Source: Bacteroidota bacterium
Lineage (GTDB): Bacteria; Bacteroidota; Ignavibacteria; Ignavibacteriales; Ignavibacteriaceae
Direction: 5' to 3'
Length of the DNA: 54,786 nucleotides
Assembly (NCBI GenBank): GCA_022564295.1
Contig: JADFLR010000028.1
Location: forward strand, 1 to 54,786
In this document: in pieces, positions 32,942-42,085 of the stretch
Layout of the letters: each line of letters begins with the position of its first letter
Position numbering within the stretch: position 1 is the stretch's first letter
Position numbers and translations under genes: made by a program
The notes under the pieces: model-generated
Seen by the model: only the letters and a program-made list of their open reading frames with translations
The model's database searches: none
What the model was told of the DNA's origin: nothing

Positions 32942-33850
32942 ATGAAATTATCAAAAACTATAATATTAGTAATCGCCACTTTTTTTATATATCTCTCATG
33001 TACAGAAAAAGAACCTGAACCAAAAGGAACTCCTGAATACATTGCAGAAATTCAACAATGGCATCAAAAACGGATTGAGAGATTAAAGAAAGATACCGGC
33101 TGGCTTAACCTCGTTGGACTTTACTGGCTTAAAGAGGGTGAGAACACATTCGGCTCTTCGGAAGAAAATGATATTAATTTTCCCGATAACAGTCCTCCAA
33201 AAATTGGAACGATAATTTTAAAAGACAGTTCGTTAACTTTTAAATCTGCTGATGGTGTTGATGTGTTAAACAACGATGTAAAAGTAACTGATCTGGAATT
33301 GAAAGACGATTTAACAGGCAAGCGCACTACACTTGCTTTGGGGTCGCTGCGCTGGTACATAATTAAAAGAGGTGAAAGATACGGTATAAGATTGCGTGAT
33401 GTTGAATCTCCAATACTAAAAGAATTTAAAGCTATTGATATTTACCCGATTAACGAAGATTGGCGCATTGAAGCAACATTTGAACCTTATGATCCTCCGA
33501 AGCAAATATTAATTCCCAACATTTTAGGAACAACAGAAGAAGATAATTCGCCCGGGGCATTGTCCTTCACCAAAGACGGAAGGAGTTACAAACTTGATGC
33601 GATTGAGAGCAGCCACGGATTCTTTATTATTTTTGCGGATGAAACAAGTGGTAAAGAAACCTACGGCGCAGGAAGATTTCTTTACACCGATAGACCTGAT
33701 TCTAACAATAAAGTAATTTTAGATTTTAACATATCATACAATCCGCCCTGTGTATTTACGAAGTATGCAACTTGTCCCCTGCCTCCAAAGCAGAATTATC
33801 TTCACTTAAAAATAACTGCGGGAGAAAAGATGTGGGGAGAGCTGCATTAA
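32942..33850 (+). CDS. DUF1684 lipoprotein
   Basis: A 302-residue protein that is clearly DUF1684: EIQQWHQKRIERLKKDTGWLNLVGLYWLKEG at the start of the domain, the LGSLRWYIIKRGERYGIRLRD segment and the C-terminal DFNISYNPPCVFTKYATCPLPPKQN motif. The N-terminus carries a lipobox (YLSC, Cys about 21). The function of this family is not established. A hairpin repeat (33871-33975) follows it. Confidence 0.92.
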   Translation: MKLSKTIILVIATFFIYLSCTEKEPEPKGTPEYIAEIQQWHQKRIERLKKDTGWLNLVGLYWLKEGENTFGSSEENDINFPDNSPPKIGTIILKDSSLTFKSADGVDVLNNDVKVTDLELKDDLTGKRTTLALGSLRWYIIKRGERYGIRLRDVESPILKEFKAIDIYPINEDWRIEATFEPYDPPKQILIPNILGTTEEDNSPGALSFTKDGRSYKLDAIESSHGFFIIFADETSGKETYGAGRFLYTDRPDSNNKVILDFNISYNPPCVFTKYATCPLPPKQNYLHLKITAGEKMWGELH

Positions 33851-33870
33851 AAAATAATATGCGCCCAACT

Positions 33871-33975
33871 TAAACTCATTCAGTCATACATCCATTCAAC
33901 CATTCCGTAGGGGAAAGAGAAAACGAATGCATTATTGTATGGTTGAATGCTAATTTGGCTTTTGCCTTTGAAACT
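33871..33975. repeat. Interspersed hairpin repeat, copy 1
   Basis: About 105 bp nearly identical to 38645-38750. It contains inverted arms CATTCAACCAT (33893-33903) and ATGGTTGAATG (33939-33949) and a TTGGCTTTTGCC tail. It lies after the DUF1684 gene, in front of a five-gene envelope cluster whose other end carries copy 2. Confidence 0.88.
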
Positions 33976-34106
33976 GTATTCTCACAAATTCCTTAGGATT
34001 TAACACTTATAAATTTATTTTAAAGTTTTTTCTTGCTATTTAAATAATCATTGGATAGTTTTAAATTAAATCGACTAACTGCTTTGCACACAGGTAAGTA
34101 GTATAA

Positions 34107-35090
34107 TTGAATACGCTAAGATTTTATATAAAAATTTCTTTTATTTTATTAGGGTTTTCCAATTATATTGCTTCTCAGTCCAATCAAGTCTTGAATAACC
34201 AATTAATTAAATCACTAACGTTTGATATTAGTGCAGATGGAAGATATGGGTTCGGCAGTGATCGAAAAGGATTTCAACTCGGTGAGATAAGATTTCGTAC
34301 AACTTACAGCATCAATAAGAATTTTAATTTTGTTGCCATTTTTAGATCAAGAGTTCCTGTTAATATTAAATGGGATGATTGGAAGAACAGGATAAATGAA
34401 TTCTCCGAAATATACTTACACTATTTTGATTTCTTTAACATTGAATTTTTAAGATTAAGCCTTAACTCTAAAATTGGCAAGGTTGAATATTTCCCAAAAT
34501 TTGAGGATACCAGATTAATAGTGGAAAATTTTGATCTTTATCTCAGACCACCTCAATTTTACGGTGCTACTCTTACTTTAAATATAACAACAAGAAAGTT
34601 AAATTTTGTTAGCTTTTTCTTCGATGGAATTTCCGGTGATATAACAGATTTTAATAGTCTTAAACCTGATATTAAAGAATTAGTCTTTCGATTTTATCCA
34701 ACTTTCTTTAAGGACTTCAGTTTTTATTCACAAATAGGTCGTTCTTTATCAAGTATACATGTAATAAACTATGCATATTTTATTTATTCACCGGGGTTAT
34801 TTAATTATTTTAATTTTAGTATAAAACTCGGGAAACTTCCTGCTCTTGATGTTGCTCCCTATGGAGTTCGTTTTACAATAGAAAGAGAATTTAATTTCCT
34901 GCTGATAGGGGGTTATTATGAAAGAAGGATTAATCAACCACCGGGCGGTTCAATTATAGGGTTTTACTGGAGAATATTAAAACCGGACGAACTCGTTGAG
35001 ATTTTCGGTGCTTATCGTTTTATGTATGATTCTAACGCTGGCGTACTTGCATTTAACATTCCCTTTCTTCTGATAAGAGTTAATTTTTAA
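34107..35090 (+). CDS. Predicted outer-membrane beta-barrel protein (cluster gene 1)
   Basis: A 327-residue exported protein starting at TTG with a signal peptide (about 1-23; FILLGFSNYIASQ). The remainder is a regular succession of aromatic-rich amphipathic strands (FDISADGRYGFGSDRKG, EIRFRTTYSINKNFNFVAIFRSR, LNFSIK... and the terminal LIRVNF) ending in phenylalanine, as expected for a barrel of perhaps 12-16 strands. No family is recognised. It is followed, after three bases, by a lipoprotein gene with an unusual start, and belongs to the cluster 34107-38647. Confidence 0.7.
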   Translation: MNTLRFYIKISFILLGFSNYIASQSNQVLNNQLIKSLTFDISADGRYGFGSDRKGFQLGEIRFRTTYSINKNFNFVAIFRSRVPVNIKWDDWKNRINEFSEIYLHYFDFFNIEFLRLSLNSKIGKVEYFPKFEDTRLIVENFDLYLRPPQFYGATLTLNITTRKLNFVSFFFDGISGDITDFNSLKPDIKELVFRFYPTFFKDFSFYSQIGRSLSSIHVINYAYFIYSPGLFNYFNFSIKLGKLPALDVAPYGVRFTIEREFNFLLIGGYYERRINQPPGGSIIGFYWRILKPDELVEIFGAYRFMYDSNAGVLAFNIPFLLIRVNF

Positions 35091-35093
35091 ATC

Positions 35094-35561
35094 ATTAAAA
35101 TTTATTTAATAACAATTAAAAATTTTACCAAAATATTACTTTCGTTTTGTCTGATAATAACTGTCTCATGTTCAAGTTTAGAGATACAATTTTTAAGATT
35201 CTTTGAAACTGAAATAGATGTTGATAAGAAAAAAGAGATGACACTTGATAAATATAGTGGGTTGTTTCTTGGAACAAGCTCCGATAGTACAATTATCCTT
35301 GGAAAGCTTCTATTACCAAAAGAAACTGAATTAAAGGTTTCGCTGATATCTTTTGCCCGAATTGATAACATCGACAATCCCGTTTGGGAAAGTTTTAATT
35401 CAGATAAGAATGGATATTTTACAATAAAAAATCTATCCTACGGAACTTATAAACTGCTGATTTTTCATTCCAATTATAAACAAAAAGTGTTTCCAAAAAT
35501 TGTCCTAAATAACAGTACACCTAAGTTTGTAATTAATACAAGTCTTGACCCTATCAAATAA
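35094..35561 (+). CDS. Lipoprotein with carboxypeptidase-regulatory-like domain, probable ATT start (cluster gene 2)
   Basis: The frame opens directly after the stop of cluster gene 1 and contains no ATG, GTG or TTG before a perfect lipoprotein signal: M(att)KIYLITIKNFTKILL then FCLIITVSC (lipid Cys 26). I place the start at the ATT at 35094; the first ATG (35238) would lose the signal. The 155-residue product carries a beta-sandwich (about 70-155) with GYFTIKNLSYGTYKLLIFHS, the carboxypeptidase-regulatory-like pattern. The gap of three bases after the upstream stop suggests translational reinitiation from the barrel gene. Confidence 0.65.
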   Translation: MKIYLITIKNFTKILLSFCLIITVSCSSLEIQFLRFFETEIDVDKKKEMTLDKYSGLFLGTSSDSTIILGKLLLPKETELKVSLISFARIDNIDNPVWESFNSDKNGYFTIKNLSYGTYKLLIFHSNYKQKVFPKIVLNNSTPKFVINTSLDPIK

Positions 35562-35575
35562 AAGGAATCAGAGCA

Positions 35576-36787
35576 ATGAACATTTCGGATATAATTTTTA
35601 GGGCGATACGTATTTCTGTTTTTATAATTCTTGTTTCTTCAGTAGGACAACAAAACATTTCCCCGTTTACTCAGGAATTATTGGCTGATAAATATATCCA
35701 CAACTATGAATTTAATAATTATGAAGGCAAATCTGATGTTGTTAAAGAAACACCTCCTACTGATTGGATTCAATATCCGGGTTTTATGCTCAACAATTAT
35801 TCAGTTAACAAAGATGCTATTAAAACAATAAGTATTGATGACTGTCCGAAGTATAAAAAATATACGCGTACTATAATAACAAGTAGTACCCAGGGGCAAT
35901 TATCCGATACGGGTTGGCAGGAGGTTTCAACTTTTTCAACTTGTGAAGATCAGGATACCGGTGAGCAATCGCCGGATTGCACTACTGAAAACCTTCCCGG
36001 CGAATCAATGGGACTTGGAGACGAAACAATTTCCACATGTAACTTCACAAGAATAGATTGTATAGAAAAGTGCGAGTGCGAAGCAGACCCCATAACAACA
36101 ACAATTTCAATCGCGTTCCCCTCGGTTGGATTTTTAACAGATAAAATTGAAACGGTTGCAGAAACCGCTCCGATGATAAGTGAAATGTCGCTCTCTGTCG
36201 GAGCTTCATTTTCCGTAGAAGAGGGTGAAGAGTGCTGTGAAGAAGATAATAAAAAGCCGCCAGTTGGATATAAAAAATATTCGGGTACCGTAAACGCTTC
36301 TCTTTCTGTTAGTTTAAATGTTCCCGGTTGGGATTGGAGACTCAATTCACAATGGCAGGGACTTTATAGAGTTAGAGCACAAATCTCCCTCGGACCCGAA
36401 ATTACTCTTGGTCCTTCTGCTTCTGCCACAGCTTCGGGCAAAGCGTACGACGGAGATAAATGTAAAAGTTGTATAACAGCTTCCGTTGAAGGTTCAATTG
36501 ATGTGGAAATAAGTTTTGGGGGAACAATTAGTTGTGAAGTTTGGGCTTTTGAGGGAAGCTGGTTTGAGATTTCCGGAAGTTTCGAATTACATGCTGAATT
36601 AGCAGTCGGAACATCGATCGGTGCCAGCGGACAAACCGAGCTGCCGCCATGTCCAATAGATTTATCCGGATCAATAAGTTATGGCAGTTTAACAGGTACT
36701 GCCACTGCCGGTGTAGAAGTTTGGGGAACCGGAATAAGTTTTTCTAAAAGTGTAACAATCCTTAATGGAGTTACAAGCAGTTTTTAA
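35576..36787 (+). CDS. Cysteine-rich exported protein of unknown family (cluster gene 3)
   Basis: A 403-residue protein beginning with a signal-like helix (about 8-25). The middle (about 85-170) is rich in cysteines spaced as in DDC, STC, DC, STC, DCIEKCEC, then ECC and KCKSC further on, about a dozen in all, implying several disulphides or metal sites. The C-terminal 200 residues are a repetitive run of serine/glycine-rich strands (SLSVSLNVPGWDWRL, ASVEGSIDVEISFGGTISC, GSISYGSLTGTATAGVEVWG) suggestive of a beta-solenoid or barrel wall. I do not recognise the family. It starts after AAAGGAATC and is 14 bases downstream of the lipoprotein. Confidence 0.65.
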   Translation: MNISDIIFRAIRISVFIILVSSVGQQNISPFTQELLADKYIHNYEFNNYEGKSDVVKETPPTDWIQYPGFMLNNYSVNKDAIKTISIDDCPKYKKYTRTIITSSTQGQLSDTGWQEVSTFSTCEDQDTGEQSPDCTTENLPGESMGLGDETISTCNFTRIDCIEKCECEADPITTTISIAFPSVGFLTDKIETVAETAPMISEMSLSVGASFSVEEGEECCEEDNKKPPVGYKKYSGTVNASLSVSLNVPGWDWRLNSQWQGLYRVRAQISLGPEITLGPSASATASGKAYDGDKCKSCITASVEGSIDVEISFGGTISCEVWAFEGSWFEISGSFELHAELAVGTSIGASGQTELPPCPIDLSGSISYGSLTGTATAGVEVWGTGISFSKSVTILNGVTSSF

Positions 36788-36799
36788 AACAATATATAG

Positions 36800-37918
36800 T
36801 TGAATAAAATGATCTATCTAAAATTAATAAAATTACTGCTTTTGGCAATTGCTTTAACAGTTAGTGCTCAACCTCAAAAGCTTAACATTTTACTAAAAAA
36901 TGATCCCTTCCCTTTAATAGGGAATGCTGATTCCTGTGGTTTCGCCGCATCAGTTTTTTCGGAAATCTATTCACCGGGTATTGGATTAAATTTACAGGGA
37001 GAATTTTTAGGCGAAGATGCGCATGCTCTTCCCGAGTTGCTAATATTAAATGAATTTATATATAAGAAAGATGGAAATAAGGATGGATTATATGGTTTAT
37101 ACGATGGTAATAGCCAACCTCTTCTAAGTAAAATTATAAACATTAACTCTACACGCACTGCTTTTAACAATTTTTCCGATTTTGAACTTTTAAGTAAAAA
37201 TGAATTTGGTTCCTTGATAAGAATTAGATACTCGTTGATTACCAATTCCGGTAAGAGATTTCCATGGGTTTCGATGATAGTAAAAATAAACGATCAATAT
37301 TTTTTAACGCAATCTATTCCTATAAATAATATTTTTATTCAATCCGCCTCCGGGCATCCATATAATCATTCGCGGGAATTATATAAGGGTGTTGATATAA
37401 AAGAAATGTTCAGGATCATTTATAAACAAATTTCAGATAGTGTTATAAATATTGTGGATGACTATGATGATACAAAAAACATCACTTTGTTTTTTAACAT
37501 AAACAAATATGATACAAGCCTAATTAAGATAAATCCTCCCGCAGAAGTTAATTTATTATTCAATATGATTAATAATCTTCGAGATGATAAATTTTCAGAG
37601 TATAAAAATTTATGGTCTCCATTAGAAAGGGAAGAATTAATTTCATCTGAAGGATTTTTACCTCAGTATCAACTACATCAAGATTTCTATAAAGATGTTG
37701 ACTCAATTGAATTATTAGGAAATATCAGCGGACAAAATGAAAAGATCATCTTATTTCGTGTCAGAAAAAAAGATTTACTCCATCCTCTTCAAATGTTATT
37801 TGTAGAAAAAGTTCAGAATGAGCTTTATCTAAAATCCGGTACTAAACAATATTATGCCGGAAGGATTCTTGAAAGAGATGATGTGAGAAATCAATTGTTA
37901 GAATTTCTCAAAAATTAG
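36800..37918 (+). CDS. Exported protein of unknown function (cluster gene 4)
   Basis: A 372-residue protein with a signal peptide (MIYLKLIKLLLLAIALTVSAQ). I keep the TTG at 36800, but the ATG at 36809 is as likely; neither has a good ribosome site. The mature protein is mixed alpha/beta and charged, with an EYKNLWSPLEREELISSEGFLP segment recalling NTF2-like or DUF-type periplasmic proteins; no motif permits a firm assignment. It sits 12 bases after gene 3 and 9 bases before the YjbH-like gene, so it is part of one transcription unit. Confidence 0.6.
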   Translation: MNKMIYLKLIKLLLLAIALTVSAQPQKLNILLKNDPFPLIGNADSCGFAASVFSEIYSPGIGLNLQGEFLGEDAHALPELLILNEFIYKKDGNKDGLYGLYDGNSQPLLSKIININSTRTAFNNFSDFELLSKNEFGSLIRIRYSLITNSGKRFPWVSMIVKINDQYFLTQSIPINNIFIQSASGHPYNHSRELYKGVDIKEMFRIIYKQISDSVINIVDDYDDTKNITLFFNINKYDTSLIKINPPAEVNLLFNMINNLRDDKFSEYKNLWSPLEREELISSEGFLPQYQLHQDFYKDVDSIELLGNISGQNEKIILFRVRKKDLLHPLQMLFVEKVQNELYLKSGTKQYYAGRILERDDVRNQLLEFLKN

Positions 37919-37927
37919 TATTTCCTG

Positions 37928-38647
37928 ATGCTGAAAAATCATTACCTGCATATACTACTTCTGGTTTTTCTATCTTTATTTTGCAATTGTTTTCCACAAA
38001 CGATATACGGTGTCTCGGGTTTAATAAAAACACCAACAACCGAAGTGAGTGCAAATGGAAAATTCGACTTGGGATTAAGTTATTTTTATGATAACAAAAA
38101 TAGTAATAGAGTAACCCCAAATTTTACAACCCAATATGCTGTATGGATTAATATCGGAGTGATTCCAAGAGTTGAGATCGGATTAAGATTTGCCACAACA
38201 GAAGAAATAATAAAAACACAAAAGCGAATCGGTGGGTTTAGATCATTCAACATTAAAGGAAAAATAATAAATGAAAATGAGTATTTGCCTTCATTCGCAT
38301 TGGGTATCCAGGATGCATTGGGAAAGGTAAAAACTTTTAATTCATTTTATGGAATTGTAAGTAAAAAAATCCCAATCCCATTTAATATGTTTTTTTTGTT
38401 GAACTTAGGATATGGTACTGATTGGTTCGATTTTAATGACAGACAAAACTCTAATTACAGATTCCAAGGAGTTTTTGGTGGAATAGAATTAATAGCAAAT
38501 GAATTTATTAACTTAATGATTGAGTATGATGCAGATTTTTTTAATTATGGATTAGAAATACATTACAAAAATATTTTCTTCTTAAAAGCGTTTCTTATTA
38601 ATGGTTCCCATTTGGGAAGCACTTTAAATTTTAGTTTTTATTTGTAA
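37928..38647 (+). CDS. YjbH-like outer-membrane beta-barrel protein (cluster gene 5)
   Basis: A 239-residue exported protein with a signal peptide (about 1-23) and the opening YGVSGLIKTPTTEVSANGKF of the YjbH family (exopolysaccharide-associated outer-membrane proteins), followed by alternating barrel strands ending in the aromatic LNFSFYL. It is much shorter than Escherichia coli YjbH, matching the single-barrel versions seen in the Bacteroidota. It closes the cluster; the second hairpin repeat begins at its stop codon. The family suggests a role in polysaccharide export or attachment for the whole cluster. Confidence 0.72.
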   Translation: MLKNHYLHILLLVFLSLFCNCFPQTIYGVSGLIKTPTTEVSANGKFDLGLSYFYDNKNSNRVTPNFTTQYAVWINIGVIPRVEIGLRFATTEEIIKTQKRIGGFRSFNIKGKIINENEYLPSFALGIQDALGKVKTFNSFYGIVSKKIPIPFNMFFLLNLGYGTDWFDFNDRQNSNYRFQGVFGGIELIANEFINLMIEYDADFFNYGLEIHYKNIFFLKAFLINGSHLGSTLNFSFYL

Positions 38648-38750
38648 ACTCATTCAGTCATACTCCCATTCAACCATTCCGCACGGGAAAAAGAAAATGA
38701 ATGCATTATTGTATGGTTGAATGCCAAGTTGGCTTTTGCCCTCGAATCTG
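38645..38750. repeat. Interspersed hairpin repeat, copy 2
   Basis: Second copy of 33871-33975, with arms CATTCAACCAT (38667-38677) and ATGGTTGAATG (38713-38723). Its left end includes the stop codon of the YjbH-like gene. It runs to the stop of the esterase at 38755. Confidence 0.88.
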
Positions 38751-38754
38751 TTTG

Positions 38755-39600
38755 TTATCTTTCCTTACTAAATACAGATACCAATCCATAGGAAAGTGCT
38801 TCGGGCGGACAGATAAGATGAGTTCCGCCATCGAATACTTTTGTTTCCATCTTTAGGCTTTCGTACGCTTTTTCAACAATCAAAGTCACCATTTCATCTA
38901 TAGGATTAAAATATTTTTCTTCATCTTCCTCGCTTCCAACAGATATAAAAACTTTGGCATCTATATCATCCATCTTTTCAAATGCTTCCTCTTGAACGGT
39001 AAATATTCTATACTCATCCCACGATAAGTGCGGACTTCCGATAATGTAGCGGTTAAATAAACCCGGTTCGGTAAATAAAGTATAAATTGCAAACAGACCG
39101 CCGAGGGAATATCCATTTATCGTTCGATTTCTTGGGTTGGTTCTGTATGTGTTTTCTATATATGGAATCAATTCTTCTTTAAGAAATTCACGAAACTTTG
39201 GGGCACCACCAGTTCCCGATCTCCCTCTTTTGGAGGAGATGGTATAATCTCGGCTTCTCATATTTCCTTCATTTTTTTTCAATGTGCCGTATCCAATTCC
39301 AACAATTATTAATTCAGGAATTGTATTCCCAAACTGAAGATATCGCGCTATACTTGCTGCCATACCAAAAGCAACATCTCCATCCAGCAAATACATAACC
39401 GGATATTTTTTTTTCGATTTATCATAATCATCCGGCAAGCTTATATATAGATAAAAATCATCATCAATTATTTGAGAGTGAAAAACCTTAACCTGTGTAT
39501 TGTAAAGATTATCTTTGCCGGCAGCATCAGTAACATCCTGGGCGTAACAAATTGAGCAGCCAATAAAAATAACTGTTATAAATATTATTAGTCTTTTCAT
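38755..39600 (-). CDS. Exported alpha/beta-hydrolase (esterase D/enterochelin-esterase-like)
   Basis: A 281-residue hydrolase with a signal peptide (about 1-20). The nucleophile elbow is GYSLGG (about 163-168), the acid is likely in the SVGSEEDE segment and the histidine in GGTHLICP. YPVMYLLDGDVAFGMAA and KKEELIPYIE-type helices (FREFLKEELIPYIENTY) fit the putative esterase family (PF00756), which includes siderophore esterases such as IroE. It acts outside the cytoplasm. The substrate is unknown; no iron-uptake gene is adjacent. Confidence 0.87.
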   Translation of the reverse strand: MKRLIIFITVIFIGCSICYAQDVTDAAGKDNLYNTQVKVFHSQIIDDDFYLYISLPDDYDKSKKKYPVMYLLDGDVAFGMAASIARYLQFGNTIPELIIVGIGYGTLKKNEGNMRSRDYTISSKRGRSGTGGAPKFREFLKEELIPYIENTYRTNPRNRTINGYSLGGLFAIYTLFTEPGLFNRYIIGSPHLSWDEYRIFTVQEEAFEKMDDIDAKVFISVGSEEDEEKYFNPIDEMVTLIVEKAYESLKMETKVFDGGTHLICPPEALSYGLVSVFSKER

Positions 39601-39716
39601 TTTTATCCTCTTTTAATTCCGTTTTCATTTAAAAATATACAAATCACAAATACAATTTGATAGGGAAATCCCACACAATTAAATTATGGTAGTTATAATA
39701 ATAAAAAGATTCAGAA

Positions 39717-40931
39717 TTGAAACATCCCTGGAGCGGACTAAAAAATATTCCACGTAACATCTGGCTCTTGTCTGTAAGTTCTCTTATCAACAGAACCGGC
39801 ATGATGGTACTTCCTTTCATAGCCTTGTATTCAATAAAAGAGTTAGGAGTAAGCACAGGCACGGCAGGACTTGTATTAGCTTTTTATGGTATCGGCGCTT
39901 TTATTTCGGCTCCTTTCTCCGGTAAGTTAAGTGATAAACTTGGATCTCTCAACGTGATGAAAATTTCTTTATTCGCATCAGGCTTTTTTCTAATCTTATT
40001 TTCATTTATTACAAATTTTATTGCGTTTCTCATCCTTAGCTTAATATGGGCTGTTATCAACGAAGCATTTCGACCGGCAAGTATGTCTTTTATTTCAAAA
40101 GAGATTTCACCCGATAGAAGAAAAACTGCTTTCGCACTTTATCGTCTGGCAATAAACTTAGGAATGAGCATAGGTCCGGTTATTGGTGGCTTTTTAAGTA
40201 CAATAAATTTCTCGCTTCTATTTTATGTCGATGGATTAACCTCAATTGCTGCAGGAATTTTCATGATATATTCTCCCTGGCAAAAATTTCATGAACCTGA
40301 AGAATCGCATGATAAGGAAAAGTTACTAACATCTGAAAGGGGAAGTGTATTCAAGAACAAAAATTTTATTTTCTTTTTACTGGCGACTATTCCAGTTCAA
40401 ATTGTTTTTTTCCAGCACATTGGCGCTATGCCGTTATTCATAGTTAATGAGCTGGGGTTTTCTACTTCAACATTTGGATTATTAATAGCAGTTAATACTA
40501 TTTTGATAATATTGATTGAGGTTCCGCTAAATGATGCTATGAGTAACTGGTCAATTTTAAAGTCTTTAAGTTTAGGTGCGTTGCTTTATGGGATTGGTTT
40601 CGGAATGATGGCGATTATGACAGACCTCACTCCACTCATTATTTCAATTATTGTATGGACATTTGGCGAGATGATTTTTCTTCCCTCGGCGGCGGTTTAT
40701 GTTGCAGAAATATCTCCTGAAAAACAAAGAGGAGAATACATGGGCTATTATCAGATGACTTTTAGTTTTGCATTTATGATAGGTCCCTGGCTCGGCGCAG
40801 AAGTACTCGAACACCTTGGTTCTTTTATTTTATGGACCGGTTGTTTTGTTCTTGGATTGATATCGGCATTAATGATGATAAGATTGAAGAAAGATTTTTT
40901 CATAAGGAATGAATCGAAGAAGCTTTTCTAA
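39717..40931 (+). CDS. Major facilitator superfamily transporter
   Basis: A 404-residue MFS protein with twelve predicted helices. The loop 2-3 signature reads GKLSDKLGSLNVM, and the second half has the corresponding loop at NDAMSNWSILKSL. It begins at TTG (MKHPWSGLKNIPRNIWLLSV). The composition is typical of drug/proton antiporters of the MdtH/YfmO type. It is divergent from the esterase gene. Substrate unknown. Confidence 0.9.
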   Translation: MKHPWSGLKNIPRNIWLLSVSSLINRTGMMVLPFIALYSIKELGVSTGTAGLVLAFYGIGAFISAPFSGKLSDKLGSLNVMKISLFASGFFLILFSFITNFIAFLILSLIWAVINEAFRPASMSFISKEISPDRRKTAFALYRLAINLGMSIGPVIGGFLSTINFSLLFYVDGLTSIAAGIFMIYSPWQKFHEPEESHDKEKLLTSERGSVFKNKNFIFFLLATIPVQIVFFQHIGAMPLFIVNELGFSTSTFGLLIAVNTILIILIEVPLNDAMSNWSILKSLSLGALLYGIGFGMMAIMTDLTPLIISIIVWTFGEMIFLPSAAVYVAEISPEKQRGEYMGYYQMTFSFAFMIGPWLGAEVLEHLGSFILWTGCFVLGLISALMMIRLKKDFFIRNESKKLF

Positions 40932-40992
40932 TTATTTTTTAGTTTTGTAAATAGATATTATTATAATTTTAATTTGATTTTAAAGATATTTA

Positions 40993-42069
40993 ATGATCCG
41001 ACCTCGTTTAATTGGTTATAGAATAAAAAGTGTTTTATTGGCTTCACTAATGGGTGCTGTCTTCGGTACAGCTCTCGGATTTTTTACCAGTATTTTAGAT
41101 GTTCTTCCTCCTTCAGGACCTATGATAAAAGGATTAATTATGGGTTCCATTATAGGATCCAACATTGGTTTTTTCGAAGAGTTTGTTTACAACTTCAAAT
41201 TGAGAAGAAAGTCATATCTTTTATTACTATCGATAAGAACAGCTTTATATTCATTCACTCTGCTCTTCTGGTTGGTAATTGTTAATACTGTTTCACTTAC
41301 AATGTTTGGAAACAATTCTTTTGAAAACGCAATTGTATTTTATCTTTTCGAAGCATCTTTCGACAGAGACATAATACTGGTTACTATGGCAGTATTTACA
41401 ATAATATCTTTACTGCAAATTAAAAGACTCCATAGCAAAGGTGATCTAACTAAATTTATTCTCGGAGTCTATCACAGTCCTAAAGAAATTGATAGGATCT
41501 TTCTTTTTATTGATCTCAAATCGTCCACAACTATTGCTGAAAAACTTGGCAATATTAAGTACAGCGAATTCCTGATTGACTATTACTATGACATCACCGA
41601 TGCCATATTGATGGCAGATGCAGAAATATATCAATATGTCGGTGATGAAATTATTTTATCATGGCGTTTCAAAAAGGGAATTCAGGATTCAAAATGTATT
41701 AATTGTTTTTTCGATATAAGAAACACAATTGAACTATTGAAAGATAAGTACTTAAAACGATATGGTGTTTATCCGGAATTCAAAGCGGGATTGCATGGTG
41801 GAAAGGTTGTCGTTACGTGGATTGGGGATATTAAAAAGGAAATTGTATATCATGGTGATGTTTTAAACACTACTTCAAGATTAGAAGCTGAGTGTAATCG
41901 TTACAATCAATCTTTGTTAGTATCAGAATTTATTTTAAATAATCTAAAACTACCGGCTTACCTTGAAGCAAATTTTATAGATGAGCTACAATTGAGAGGT
42001 AAAGAGAAAAAGATGAAGATCTTCGGTTTAGATATAATAAAAAGCCCCGATAAAACCGAGGCTCAATAA
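40993..42069 (+). CDS. Membrane-bound class III adenylate/guanylate cyclase
   Basis: A 358-residue protein: four membrane helices in the first 145 residues, then a class III cyclase catalytic domain (about 165-345). The two metal-binding aspartates are in FLFIDLKSSTTIAEKLG and IYQYVGDEIILSW, and GLHGGKVVVTWIGDIKKEIVYHGDVLNTTSRLE carries the transition-state Asn/Arg (NTTSR) region. It should make cyclic AMP or GMP in response to a membrane or envelope signal. It lies 61 bases after the MFS gene, probably in its own unit. Confidence 0.9.
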   Translation: MIRPRLIGYRIKSVLLASLMGAVFGTALGFFTSILDVLPPSGPMIKGLIMGSIIGSNIGFFEEFVYNFKLRRKSYLLLLSIRTALYSFTLLFWLVIVNTVSLTMFGNNSFENAIVFYLFEASFDRDIILVTMAVFTIISLLQIKRLHSKGDLTKFILGVYHSPKEIDRIFLFIDLKSSTTIAEKLGNIKYSEFLIDYYYDITDAILMADAEIYQYVGDEIILSWRFKKGIQDSKCINCFFDIRNTIELLKDKYLKRYGVYPEFKAGLHGGKVVVTWIGDIKKEIVYHGDVLNTTSRLEAECNRYNQSLLVSEFILNNLKLPAYLEANFIDELQLRGKEKKMKIFGLDIIKSPDKTEAQ

Positions 42070-42085
42070 TTTATTCAAAACTTTA

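Noticed and set aside
33871-38750. Defence island or phage remnant in the repeat-bracketed cluster
   Set aside because: All five genes encode envelope proteins; no nuclease, ATPase, integrase or phage structural motif is seen.
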